Of a stretch of DNA of 49,867 nucleotides, positions 16,868 to 25,406 are shown in pieces. This DNA comes from Spirochaetaceae bacterium (GTDB lineage: Bacteria; Spirochaetota; Spirochaetia; SZUA-6; Bin103), in the NCBI GenBank assembly GCA_028820215.1, contig JAPPKD010000059.1, positions 1 to 49,867 of the forward strand, written 5' to 3'. Below the pieces are notes generated by a model that worked only from the letters and a program-made list of their open reading frames with translations, had not been told where the DNA came from and did no database searches. Every line of letters starts with the position of its first letter. The first letter of the stretch is position 1. A program made the translations under genes and the position numbers.

Positions 16868-17815
16868 CTACCAGAGTCCGTATTCGCTGTAGCGCTTGAT
16901 CACGCTGTTCGAGCCGACGATCAGGGCGACCCCGATCGCGTTCTTGAACAGCCCGACCGCCGTCGTGAACCCGTATTGGCGCTCGATGATGCCTTGGCGG
17001 TAGACATAGGTGTCGATGATGTCCGCCACCTCGTACACCAGCGGGCTGTACAGGTTGAAGATCTGGTCGAAGCCGGCGTTCAGCACGTTGCCCAGCCTCA
17101 GGATGAACAGGATCGTGACCACCGGCAGGAGCGACGGCAACGTGATGTGCACGGCCTGCTGCAGACGGTCGGCGCCGTCGATCCGGCCGGTCTCGTACAG
17201 CTCCGGGTCGATGGCCGCCATCGCCGCCAGGTAGATGACCGATCCCCAGCCGACTTCCTGCCAGATCCCGGTCGCGACCAGCATCGGTCGAAACAGGCCG
17301 GGATCGGTCAGCAGCAGCGGCGCGGGCTGACCGACGAGCCCGTAGAGGTAGCCCACGATACCGCGCTGGGGCGAGAGTATCTCGACCAGGATGCCGGCAA
17401 GGACGACCCACGAGAAGAAGTGCGGCAGGTAGCTCACCGACTGCACGACGCGCTTGAACTTCTGGTTGGCGAGCTCGTTGATCAGCAGTGCCAGAACGAT
17501 CGGAGCGGGAAAGCCGAAGGCGATCCGCTGGACGCTGATGATGACGGTGTTGCGAAAGATCCGCCAGAAGAACGGGTGGCCGAACAGGATCTTGAAGTGG
17601 TGGAAGTCGTTCCACTCGCTCCCCCAGAGGCCCAGGCCGAAGCGATAGTCCTTGAAGGCGGCGATGATCCCGTAGATCGGCAGATAGTTGAACACGAACA
17701 GGAGCGCGACGCCGGGGAGCAACGCAAGGTACAGGAGGCGCATCCGCTTGGCTCTGCGCCATCGTTCGCCCCGCTGCAGGGCGGCGCTCGCGGTCCGTGC
17801 GCTGGCGGACCTCAT
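16868..17815 (-). CDS. Carbohydrate ABC transporter permease, LplB/YtcQ-associated type
   Basis: The 315-residue permease is of the MalF-like half. After a short basic N-terminus comes LLYLALLPGVALLFVFNYLPIYG, the first span typical of LplB, then five more. The EAA-like docking loop reads GRIDGADRLQQAVHITLPSL. The end TAVGLFKNAIGVALIVGSN and RYSEYGLW is the normal LplB tail. It lies between the solute-binding protein gene (92 bases upstream, with two inverted repeats in the gap) and the second permease gene. The likely cargo is an oligosaccharide released by the hydrolases of the operon. Confidence 0.9.
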   Translation of the reverse strand: MRSASARTASAALQRGERWRRAKRMRLLYLALLPGVALLFVFNYLPIYGIIAAFKDYRFGLGLWGSEWNDFHHFKILFGHPFFWRIFRNTVIISVQRIAFGFPAPIVLALLINELANQKFKRVVQSVSYLPHFFSWVVLAGILVEILSPQRGIVGYLYGLVGQPAPLLLTDPGLFRPMLVATGIWQEVGWGSVIYLAAMAAIDPELYETGRIDGADRLQQAVHITLPSLLPVVTILFILRLGNVLNAGFDQIFNLYSPLVYEVADIIDTYVYRQGIIERQYGFTTAVGLFKNAIGVALIVGSNSVIKRYSEYGLW

Positions 17816-17852
17816 CTACAGGATGGATCTACGGCGGGAGGGTATTGGCGAA

Positions 17853-17903
17853 GGGGAGCGGCACCTGCACCGCTCCCCTGCGAAGGATCGTTCGGCCGAA
17901 CGA
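17853..17903 (-). promoter_or_regulatory. Stem-loop and palindrome between binding-protein and permease genes
   Basis: After the stop of the binding-protein gene comes a perfect 16-base palindrome centred on TTCGGCCGAA (17888-17903). Next is a perfect 9-base-pair stem, CCGCTCCCC/GGGGAGCGG (17870-17878 with 17853-17861), with an 8-base loop. In ABC importer operons such structures often protect the upstream binding-protein mRNA or cause partial termination, giving more binding protein than permease. The structures are seen; the role is inferred. Confidence 0.6.
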
Positions 17904-17907
17904 CCGC

Positions 17908-19590
17908 TCAATAGACGCGTTGTCCGGCGAACAGCTCCCGACCACGGGGGGCCTTGGCGAGCTCCGCCAGCAGCTCCGCGCCGCCGATGCTCATCCACCG
18001 CTCCACGTGCGCGTCCCACTCGGCGTCGACGTCGACCTTGCCGGTGATCGCCTGCAGGTAGAACTCGTCGCGGAGCGTGTTGAGCGCATCACCGTACTGG
18101 ACCTTCCTGTCGTTGTATTCGGTCTCGTTGAACAGGTCGTAGCGGGCGGGATAGATGAGCATGTCGTAGCCCTTGCCGCTGTACACGTTGTCCTTCGCCC
18201 AGTCGTGGAGAATGGAGTAGTACAGGAACTTGAGCCGGTCGATCGTGTACATCGGCGGGTAGGTGTAGAACCGCCCGTCCTTCACGCGCTCGGCGTCGAA
18301 GGTGAGCCTGGAGCTCCACGGCTCTCCTTCCCAGTCGAAGTGCACGCCTTCCTGGCCGCGCGCGTTCAGGGCATACCCCTCGTCGGTCATCATCATCCAG
18401 TCGTAGATCTGCAGGATGCGCTCCAGCTTCTCGTCGCTGACGTCCGCGTTGATGTAGGCGTGATAGCTGCCGAGCGCGAAGGGTACGTGGCGGGCCATGC
18501 CGCGCTCCTCGACGCCGCCAGGCCCGACCGGCGGCCAGGTCATGATGACGTCCACGTCCTCGTCGAGCTTCGCGAACGATCCCGGAGCGGCGATGCCCTC
18601 GCCCGCCGGCACGTTGTAGTTCCAGTAGGTCGTGGACATCGCGTACGTGCGGAGCGTCTCCTTTTCCCACTTCTTCCTGCGCGTGAGGGTCGGGAACTCG
18701 GTGTCGATGAGGCCTTCGGAATACCAGCCGGCCAGCAGCCTCAGGAAGTCCCGGTACCGCGGATTCGTGTTGTAGAAGTGCAGCTCGCCGCCGACCTCCC
18801 AGGTGTAGTCCGGCTTGGAGGTCAGCCCATACATGTTCAGGAACGGCTCGAAGCTCCAGTCGATCTTCTCGCTGGCGCCCAGCGGGATCGTGTCCTGCTT
18901 GCCGTTGCCGTCCAGGTCGTCGTCGCGCGCGGCGACGAGGAAGTTCTCGATGTCCGCGATGGAAAGGTCGTGGTCGTAGAAGTAGGTGAGGCCGACCGGG
19001 TCCATCACCTCCTTGATGTCCTCGTAGCCGGGCATCGGCAGACCGGCCTTCGTCGCCCAGTCGTGGCGGAATACGACGAAGCCGTTGAACGGGGCTTGCG
19101 CCACGTTCTCCGCCGCTCCCATCAGCGAGAGCACCTCGTCGGCATCGTCGGGATTGGCATTCACCATCCACCCGTAGCCGGAGTCGTCGAGCAGCTTGGC
19201 GTACATGGGTGCGTGCTCGCGGATCATCGCCATCGGGATGCTGCGCGTGACGCCCTCGCGATGGATCTCGAAGGTGTTGGCGTGACTGCCTGACAGGTAG
19301 CCGAAGTCCGGAAACTGACCGTTGGCCAGCATCAACTCGACCCGTTCCTTCTCCTGGAAGTAGTTGATGCCGTCAACCTGGATGTCGACGTCGAACATCT
19401 CCTCGATCTGGTCGATGCCCCAGGTGTCCAGGTCTTCCCGGTCGTCGTTGCCTTCCCAATGCCAAGTGATCGTCAGGGGCCCGGCGGCCGCGGCCTGGTC
19501 AGCCTGCGCCGCCCCGTAGGCGATGAGCGGCGTGAGTCCCAGTGCGATCGCGACGATTCCGGCGTGCGCTCTCGTGCGGTACCTCGTCAT
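17908..19590 (-). CDS. Extracellular solute-binding protein (LipO/YtcQ type)
   Basis: This is a periplasmic or surface sugar-binding protein of the large (560-residue) type that works with LplB/LplC permeases. The N-terminus has a basic start and a hydrophobic core (IVAIALGLTPLIAYG) with a likely signal-peptidase I site near AAQA-DQ. No lipobox cysteine is visible, unlike the lipoprotein versions. The mature start TITWHWEGND and later motifs FPDFGYLSG, NPDDADEVLSLM and ILQIYDWMMMTDEG fit the family. A strong ribosome site, AAGGAGG, lies at 19595-19601. Its position downstream of glycan-active genes suggests it captures their product. Confidence 0.88.
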   Translation of the reverse strand: MTRYRTRAHAGIVAIALGLTPLIAYGAAQADQAAAAGPLTITWHWEGNDDREDLDTWGIDQIEEMFDVDIQVDGINYFQEKERVELMLANGQFPDFGYLSGSHANTFEIHREGVTRSIPMAMIREHAPMYAKLLDDSGYGWMVNANPDDADEVLSLMGAAENVAQAPFNGFVVFRHDWATKAGLPMPGYEDIKEVMDPVGLTYFYDHDLSIADIENFLVAARDDDLDGNGKQDTIPLGASEKIDWSFEPFLNMYGLTSKPDYTWEVGGELHFYNTNPRYRDFLRLLAGWYSEGLIDTEFPTLTRRKKWEKETLRTYAMSTTYWNYNVPAGEGIAAPGSFAKLDEDVDVIMTWPPVGPGGVEERGMARHVPFALGSYHAYINADVSDEKLERILQIYDWMMMTDEGYALNARGQEGVHFDWEGEPWSSRLTFDAERVKDGRFYTYPPMYTIDRLKFLYYSILHDWAKDNVYSGKGYDMLIYPARYDLFNETEYNDRKVQYGDALNTLRDEFYLQAITGKVDVDAEWDAHVERWMSIGGAELLAELAKAPRGRELFAGQRVY

Positions 19591-19689
19591 GTGCCCTCCT
19601 TGCGGCGTGAAGCCGTCATCAAGGCGAGGTTGATCGCCCCGATGGTGGCGACCGCCGCAGTCTGTCCGTGAAGCCTACCCTGCGGGGCG

Positions 19690-21345
19690 CTAGTAACTCC
19701 AGCTACTCTTGTAGCGGTCCATGACGAAGTCGCCAAGCTGGGTCAACGGGAAGGTCGCCGGCTCCGCCGGGGGTCCTGCCGCCGCTCCTGTGAGCTGATC
19801 CACGTGGGCGATGGCGCGGTAGAGCTGCCACGTCACCGGCTGCGTGGGGTTGCCGTCCCAGATGGAGAAGCCGTCCACGCCTTCCCGGTGGTAGCGGTGC
19901 GCGGTCGACAGGAACTCCGCGTTGCCGATCTCGTTCGGATGCAGGTTGACGATCAGCCGGCAGTTGCCGGCGCGGCACGGCTCGACCAGGTAGTCGGCCT
20001 CCGGAACGACGCGCCAGCGGCGGTAGTCCCACACGGTCGGGTGGATCTCGTCCAGCAGGCCCTCGCGGGCCCAGCGCACCACGTCCAGTCCGTGCAGCTC
20101 GTTGGAACGGCGGTCGGACAGCACCAGCGCCGACAGCTCGGCGCCCTGCTTCCGCGTCCGGCTGCGCGCCTCGGCCATGAGCTCGCTCATAATGGCGGCC
20201 CGCAACCCGAGCACGTCCGCGTCGTCTTCCGGCAGCTCGCGCGGGTCGGCGCCGTGGAGGGAGCGAAAGCGCTGCAGGAACGGTTCCTCGTAGAGGACGA
20301 ACGGCTGCGCGCGCGGAAAGATGAAGTTGATGCCGTCCGGGCGGTAGGCGAGGAGCTCGTCGACGATGTCCAGCACGTGCCGCTGCACCTCCGGGAAGGC
20401 GTAGCTGAGCCGCGAGATCACACGGCCGTCGTGGTCGACGCAGCGCAACTCCGGATGGCGGCGGTAGAAGCGCGACATGAACACGCCGTCGTAGGGGGGC
20501 TCCATCGCGAACGCGCCCATCCTGATCGAGAGATGGAACTCCAGCCCGATGGACCGGCACATGTCGCGCACGGTAGCGATCGGGTCGATGCCGCGGCGCA
20601 TCAGACCCGCGAGGCTCTCCGTGTAGCGCCGGTAGCCGGCGGTCGGGAAATCGTCGAGCCCCTCGCCCTCCAGCGAGCCGACCACGGTGGGGTAGTTGCA
20701 GTGGTCGGCGCCCGAGATGCAGAAGAGCATCGAGCGGTAGCCGCTGTCGCGGTACGGCAGGATGAAGTACCAGAGTTCTTCCGGCTCGCTCACGCCCATG
20801 TAGAAGATGCCGTGGCCGTCGTTCATCGCAACCAACCGCTTGTCGCCGCGGCTGCGGACGCGTTCCAGGTGAGCGTGGCTGGTCGGCATCGCGCGCAGGT
20901 AGGCGAGCATTGCGCCCTCCGGCCGATCACCCCACTCGACCTGCGCGAGCTGGACCGTGCGGCCGGTCATGTCGGCAACGCGGAAGGGGCAATCCTGGAC
21001 GGACTGGCGGGTGTGATGGGCGTTCGCGGCGTCGTCGAACGGATCGTTGCGCAGGATGACCCAGCCGGGGTCGTCGTCCAGGCGCATCATGATCGAGCTC
21101 GGCCCCATCGACCCGAACTGCGCCAATCCCAGGGAGAGCTCGTGCGGGCCGTCGAGTTGCGGGTCAAGCGTGATCGGCCGCGGCCGGGTCTCCTGGCCGA
21201 CGATCAGCATTGTCCCGGACAGCCGCTGGTGCTGGTGAACCCCCTCCCACGGCACGGTCCGCCAGAAACCCTTGCGCGGCACGGGTGAAAGCAGCGACCG
21301 CGGCGTGCACCGGGACAGATCGAAAAAGCTCCCTTCCAGGGCCAT
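19690..21345 (-). CDS. Glycoside-hydrolase-like protein (TIM-barrel, GHL type)
   Basis: The start is set at ATG 21345 (MALEGSFF), with AAGGTGA upstream overlapping the end of the preceding gene; the frame extends upstream only inside that gene. The product has 551 residues. Residues about 1-170 are beta-rich. The rest looks like a TIM barrel of the glycosyl-hydrolase-like groups: RRGIDPIATVRDMCRSIG, EFHLSIRMG, YRPDGINFIFPR, DEIHPTVWDYR and GFSIWDGN, each at the end of a predicted strand. No signal peptide is evident. It probably cleaves or rearranges the glycan handled by the neighbouring sialidase-like proteins, but I cannot name the linkage. Confidence 0.65.
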   Translation of the reverse strand: MALEGSFFDLSRCTPRSLLSPVPRKGFWRTVPWEGVHQHQRLSGTMLIVGQETRPRPITLDPQLDGPHELSLGLAQFGSMGPSSIMMRLDDDPGWVILRNDPFDDAANAHHTRQSVQDCPFRVADMTGRTVQLAQVEWGDRPEGAMLAYLRAMPTSHAHLERVRSRGDKRLVAMNDGHGIFYMGVSEPEELWYFILPYRDSGYRSMLFCISGADHCNYPTVVGSLEGEGLDDFPTAGYRRYTESLAGLMRRGIDPIATVRDMCRSIGLEFHLSIRMGAFAMEPPYDGVFMSRFYRRHPELRCVDHDGRVISRLSYAFPEVQRHVLDIVDELLAYRPDGINFIFPRAQPFVLYEEPFLQRFRSLHGADPRELPEDDADVLGLRAAIMSELMAEARSRTRKQGAELSALVLSDRRSNELHGLDVVRWAREGLLDEIHPTVWDYRRWRVVPEADYLVEPCRAGNCRLIVNLHPNEIGNAEFLSTAHRYHREGVDGFSIWDGNPTQPVTWQLYRAIAHVDQLTGAAAGPPAEPATFPLTQLGDFVMDRYKSSWSY

Positions 21346-21350
21346 GGCGC

Positions 21351-22454
21351 TCACCTTGCGGGAACGAAGTCCCGCTCCCGCACGGTCACAGCCAGGGGAG
21401 TTCCCGGCGGCCTGGGCCGGTTGTGAGTCGTGACCACCCAGATCTCGCCCGGACGGCGCTCGATCATGTAAGGGTAGCAGAGCCGGCCGTAGGGGTAGGT
21501 TATCCGGTCCGCGCGCATGCGGCCGATGACCACCGGCTCCGACCACGAGCGGCCGTCGTCGTCCGAGAAGGCCAGGGAGAGCTCCTCGCGGTGCACGCTC
21601 ATCGGGCGCTCGGCCCAGGGGAGCGCCACGCGGATGTAGCTGTCCTCTCGTGCCGGGTGGAGCCGGTTCCACGCCAGCGCCAGGCGCCCGCTCTCAAGGC
21701 CCAGCAGGTAGCCCGGCGCGCTGCTGGCGTCGATCGGGCTGGGCCGGATCTCCCGCCACGACAGGCCGCCGTCGTCGGAGTACGCCTCCCAGAAGCGGTC
21801 CAGGCTGGTGCGCAGCAGCATGAGCAGCCGTCCGTCGGAGAGCTCGGCGACCGTGCCCTCGCAGACGCCGTCGTGGTGGCCGTGGCCGCCCAGGTCGATG
21901 ATGCTGCTCTGCCGCCAGCTCCGGCCGCCGTCCGTGGAGACGCAGGTGAACTGGACGTGGCGGGCCGGGTCGCGCCAGAGGTGCTGCACGGGCGTGACAA
22001 GGTTGCCGGCGCTCGTCTCGATGATGTCGGTCACCGCACCGCAGAAGCCCAGGAAGATGGGCTGGCGGTCGGTCCAGGTCCTGCCCTCGTCCGCGCTGCG
22101 GATCGACCACACGTCGCAGCGCACGTCGGGATCGGGCTCGTTGGTGGTCTCGTCCCACCCCCACCGGTAGGTGGTGGAGTCACCGTAGGTCAGGACGATG
22201 TCGCCGTTCCTGGTCCGCACCATGGCCCCCTGTTGGGGTACGCCGGGCTCGGAGCCGTCGGTCATGGGCACCGGCGCCGACCAGGTGACGCCGTCGTCGG
22301 CGCTGGTGCGGCAGGCGTTGCCGGTCACCTGCAGCAGGCGGTCGTCGCCTGTCACCACCATCGGCTCGGGGAAGTCCCGTGTCCCGTAGTCCGTGATCGG
22401 CAACGGCCGGCAGCGTGGTTCGATCCACAACGTGGCGTTCTCGTCTTCACTCAT
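21351..22454 (-). CDS. Sialidase/BNR-repeat beta-propeller protein
   Basis: The 367-residue six-bladed propeller is of the sialidase superfamily. Five Asp-box motifs are visible (S-x-D-x-G-x-T/S-W): ADDGVTW, ADEGRTW, TDGGRSW, DDGGLSW and DDDGRSW. The N-terminal FPEPMVV and later RMRADRITYPYGR could supply the arginine triad, but I cannot confirm it. There is no signal peptide, so it probably acts in the cytoplasm on an imported glycan, or is not a true sialidase. It ends five bases before the GHL-type gene start and begins 27 bases after a second propeller gene. Confidence 0.78.
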   Translation of the reverse strand: MSEDENATLWIEPRCRPLPITDYGTRDFPEPMVVTGDDRLLQVTGNACRTSADDGVTWSAPVPMTDGSEPGVPQQGAMVRTRNGDIVLTYGDSTTYRWGWDETTNEPDPDVRCDVWSIRSADEGRTWTDRQPIFLGFCGAVTDIIETSAGNLVTPVQHLWRDPARHVQFTCVSTDGGRSWRQSSIIDLGGHGHHDGVCEGTVAELSDGRLLMLLRTSLDRFWEAYSDDGGLSWREIRPSPIDASSAPGYLLGLESGRLALAWNRLHPAREDSYIRVALPWAERPMSVHREELSLAFSDDDGRSWSEPVVIGRMRADRITYPYGRLCYPYMIERRPGEIWVVTTHNRPRPPGTPLAVTVRERDFVPAR

Positions 22455-22481
22455 GATGCGCCTCCATGGCGTCGCTCCCGG

Positions 22482-23678
22482 TTACAGTTCGATCCGGTAG
22501 AGGTAGGCGTGTCCGCGGTAGGCGCGCTCCCCCTGATGCTCGACCCACAGCCGGGTCGAGCGCACGATCAGATGGCCGGTGCCGCGCTCCTCGTATACCT
22601 GGAAGTTGCCCAGCAGCGGCGGCACTTCGTCGCCCCGCCGGGTGTCCACGACCATCACGGTATCGCGTCTGAGCAGGAGACTGTCCGGGTCGATCAGGCC
22701 GGCCACCAGCGGGTGGCGGGGCAGGTTGCCCTCCGGGTTGTGCGGGCTGATGTTGCCGAACCAGTAGTAGCCTCCTGATGAGTGCCGGGCGATGGTCGAA
22801 TAGCTGGCGGGTGAGAAGAACAGGCTGCCGTCGGTGTAGCCCCACGGGCGCGGCGTGTCCCAGGTCTCGCCCCCGTCGTGGGAGACGCAGTACCACTTGT
22901 GCCCCGGCAGCTCCAGGTTGCCGGCGTTGCTCGTGCGCATGACCATGAGGAAGCGGCCGTCGGGCATCTCCGTCACCGCTCCCTCGGTGACCCCGCGGGT
23001 GGAGATTTCCGGCGGCAACGTTACCGGCTGCCCGGCGGTCCACCTGATGCGGCCGTCGTCCTGCCAGGACCCGATCAACATGATCAGGTCGTGGTAGGAG
23101 AGCGCGCCGGGCGGGCAGAACAGCGTGTCGTCGTCCTGCAGACAGGTGCGCTGCAGCGGCAGGACAAGGCGGCCGTCGGAGGAGAAGACCATTTCGTTGG
23201 CGACGTGAGCCACGTTCTTTCCCGTCCACACGCCGTCGATGGGGTACTCGGCGGAGTAGGCGTCGCCGTGCTGGACGACCTGCTCGTCGAACAGCCAGCT
23301 CTTGCCGCCATCCTCGGAGACGCGGTAGGTCAGAGTGGAGTGGGTGAGGGCTTCGAGCATCTGGTCCGTGGGCAGAAACGTCTGGCTGGCGGTCACCAGG
23401 AGACGCCCGTTGACCGGATCGACGAAGGTGTTGCCGAAGGACTTTCGATGCACGCCTTCCGGCGTCTCCCGCCGCACGGGATAGGGCTGGGACTCGGACC
23501 AGGTCTGGCCGTTGTCGACCGAGAAGCTGATCGTGCAGTGGTCGTAGATGTCGCTGCGCACCTCGATCGTCCGCACGCGGATCATGTCGAGCGTGTCGGC
23601 GGTCAGGTAACCGGCGAGCTCGTAGGCGGCACCCTCCAGACCCTCGGGGCAGGTGATCGTGCGGTCTATGAGCCTCAT
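22482..23678 (-). CDS. Sialidase/BNR-repeat beta-propeller protein, second copy
   Basis: The 398-residue product is a second sialidase-fold propeller, not closely similar to its neighbour. Three Asp boxes are seen: VDNGQTW, EDGGKSW and HDGGETW. Other family-like patches are EGAVTEMPDGRFLMVMRTS and SPASYSTIARHSSGGYYWFG. The C-terminus, EERGTGHLIVRSTRLWVEH, closes the propeller. No export signal is visible. Two adjacent propellers with different Asp-box numbers suggest distinct substrates or steps rather than simple duplication. Confidence 0.75.
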   Translation of the reverse strand: MRLIDRTITCPEGLEGAAYELAGYLTADTLDMIRVRTIEVRSDIYDHCTISFSVDNGQTWSESQPYPVRRETPEGVHRKSFGNTFVDPVNGRLLVTASQTFLPTDQMLEALTHSTLTYRVSEDGGKSWLFDEQVVQHGDAYSAEYPIDGVWTGKNVAHVANEMVFSSDGRLVLPLQRTCLQDDDTLFCPPGALSYHDLIMLIGSWQDDGRIRWTAGQPVTLPPEISTRGVTEGAVTEMPDGRFLMVMRTSNAGNLELPGHKWYCVSHDGGETWDTPRPWGYTDGSLFFSPASYSTIARHSSGGYYWFGNISPHNPEGNLPRHPLVAGLIDPDSLLLRRDTVMVVDTRRGDEVPPLLGNFQVYEERGTGHLIVRSTRLWVEHQGERAYRGHAYLYRIEL

Positions 23679-23706
23679 GGGCGTGACCCTCCTGAGCCCG
23701 CTCGTG

Positions 23707-24504
23707 TCAGGCTTCCGGCAGCTCGTTGCGGAAGTTGTCCTCCGGTCCGAACGCCTCCCACGGCGAGTTGAAGAAGGCGCGCTGCGTGTCGGTCAGCCGC
23801 GCCATGGTGTCGGGGCCGGGGATGCGGCCGCCGGTGTGCTGGTAGTGGTAGCTGGCCGCCCGGTCGTTGTACTTGTAGAACAGCCCGTAGCGCGGCTCGT
23901 CGCCCTGCCAGCGGTTGGCGCCGTGGGCCAGCGTCTCGGTGAAGATGATCGCCGACCCCTTGGGCGCGCCGATGTTGCGCACCAGCGGGCCGTCGACCGC
24001 GAACAGCCGCTCGTGGTCCTCGGGCACCGGGAAGTCGCACTTGTGGGAACCGGGGATGCAGGCGAATCCGCCGTCCTCGGCGGCGATGTCCTGCAGCGTG
24101 AACGACACCACGGTGAGGCCGGTGAAGATCCGGTCGCCCTGCACATGGTAGCGGAAGTTGACCCGCCCGCCGCGATGGCCGCCGTGCATCTCGAATTGCG
24201 GGCAGCCCTTGGAGCGGACGAAGCTGTAGGTGATCTCCAGGCGCAGCTTGGGGCCGATGATCTCGGTCAGCACCTCCGTCAGCCTGGGGTGGTCGATCAG
24301 CGAAGTGAACGGTTCACCCGCGTCCAGGAGCCCCCAGGCGGCGTGCCAGGTGCCGTTGGCGTCGTAGCCGTTCGGGGTCTTCTCGAGCGGCTGCATGCGC
24401 TCGGCGATCTGGTGCTTGGCGGTCTCGCATTCCTGGTCGGTGAGCACGTCCTCGACCACCAGGAAGCCCTGCAGGTCGAACAGGTACTTCTGGGTCGCGG
24501 TCAT
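23707..24504 (-). CDS. PhyH-family Fe(II)/2-oxoglutarate oxygenase with HxG motif
   Basis: The 265-residue protein is of the phytanoyl-CoA dioxygenase family (cupin fold). The usual iron-binding HxD appears as H107-G-G in EMHGGHRGG, so the carboxylate ligand is missing. The distal His is H194 (TLAHGANRW), with R205 likely binding 2-oxoglutarate. DGGFACIPGSHK is a family hallmark. I recall a broad PhyH subgroup from marine bacteria with the same HGG. In SyrB2-like halogenases, loss of this Asp makes room for chloride, so chemistry other than hydroxylation is conceivable. It lies 28 bases upstream of the sialidase-like gene and looks like the first gene of that operon. Confidence 0.82.
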   Translation of the reverse strand: MTATQKYLFDLQGFLVVEDVLTDQECETAKHQIAERMQPLEKTPNGYDANGTWHAAWGLLDAGEPFTSLIDHPRLTEVLTEIIGPKLRLEITYSFVRSKGCPQFEMHGGHRGGRVNFRYHVQGDRIFTGLTVVSFTLQDIAAEDGGFACIPGSHKCDFPVPEDHERLFAVDGPLVRNIGAPKGSAIIFTETLAHGANRWQGDEPRYGLFYKYNDRAASYHYQHTGGRIPGPDTMARLTDTQRAFFNSPWEAFGPEDNFRNELPEA

Positions 24505-24589
24505 CGCCCGAGCCTACGAGCTTGCCGGGGTGCCGACAAGCTCGCGGAGGATCAGCTCAGGACCAGGGCGAGCAGCGTCGTGAGTCGCA

Positions 24590-24940
24590 TCACGACCCTG
24601 GCCAATCGGCACCGGCACCGGGTCCCAGAACGTGCCAGTGCATGTGCGGCGTCACACCGGGAGCCGCGGCGTTGGCACGCACGTAGAACCCCTCGCCGTC
24701 CAGGAGGCCGAGCGACGTCGCGGTCGCCTGAATCGCCCGCACCATCGACGTCAGCAGGTCACCGTCGAGGGCGGACTCGTCGAGCAGGGACGGGACGTGA
24801 CGCTTGGGCACCACGACCACGTGAATCCTGGCCGCGGGCCTGGGATGGTGGAAGGCGAGGACCCACTCGTCCTCGTACACGCGCTGCACGTCGAGCCTGC
24901 CCGAAAGGACATCCTCGCAGTACCAGTCACGCCGAGCCAT
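24590..24940 (-). CDS. HIT family protein
   Basis: The 116-residue histidine-triad nucleotide-binding protein shows PHMHWHVLG as the H-x-H-x-H active site near residue 100. IHVVVVPKRHVPSLLD is the conserved mid-section. HIT proteins hydrolyse nucleoside phosphoramidates, AMP-lysine or dinucleoside polyphosphates. Length is normal for a Hint-type protein. The flanking genes are not clearly related and the 85-base gap downstream suggests its own transcription unit. Confidence 0.9.
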   Translation of the reverse strand: MARRDWYCEDVLSGRLDVQRVYEDEWVLAFHHPRPAARIHVVVVPKRHVPSLLDESALDGDLLTSMVRAIQATATSLGLLDGEGFYVRANAAAPGVTPHMHWHVLGPGAGADWPGS

Positions 24941-24975
24941 CGGGCCTCATCCTCTCGTGAAGCGCGAGGCTCGGC

Positions 24976-25329
24976 TCAGGAAAGCAGGGCGAACAATGTG
25001 GTCAGCGAGGTCACGACCACGAACCCGACGCCGATCATCCAGGTGAGCGTCTTGAAGCGGGCGTTGGTGTCCTCGAAGCGCGTGTTCATGTACTCGAACA
25101 TGTCTTCGAAGCGGCGCGCCACGAAGCCGAAGCGCTCGTCCATCAGCGTGCGCTGCGCCTTCAACTCTTCCTCGACCCGGACCATCCGTTCGAGGAGTTG
25201 AGTGCCGGCACCGCCCGGCTCCTGGCGGTGCACCGTCTCGTCGACCAGTTCGCGCAGCCACGGCTTGACGTACTCTCCGATACGGCCGACGTCCTCGTCT
25301 CTCAGGGTCATGGGCTCTGCCATCGCCAT
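24976..25329 (-). CDS. Small coiled-coil membrane protein
   Basis: The 117-residue protein has charged helices (residues about 45-90) with heptad-like patterning, including ERMVRVEEELKAQRTLMDERF and EDMFEYMNTRFEDTNARF, followed by one C-terminal membrane span (MIGVGFVVVTSLTTLFALL). This is a tail-anchored coiled-coil layout seen in many small bacterial proteins of unknown role, some of them DUF1640-like. The ATG codes MAMAEPM, so the start could be one of several Met codons. I cannot assign a function. Confidence 0.6.
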   Translation of the reverse strand: MAMAEPMTLRDEDVGRIGEYVKPWLRELVDETVHRQEPGGAGTQLLERMVRVEEELKAQRTLMDERFGFVARRFEDMFEYMNTRFEDTNARFKTLTWMIGVGFVVVTSLTTLFALLS

Positions 25330-25406
25330 CTCCTACCATATACCCGTAACGGGCTCGGCGGCGGCACCGCTTCAGGCGGGAGCCTGGACGAGGGCAGTTC
25401 AGCGAG

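Noticed and set aside
23707..24504. Calling the PhyH protein a halogenase
   Set aside because: The HxG motif alone is not enough. A large PhyH subgroup appears to share it, and no halogenated-product context is present.
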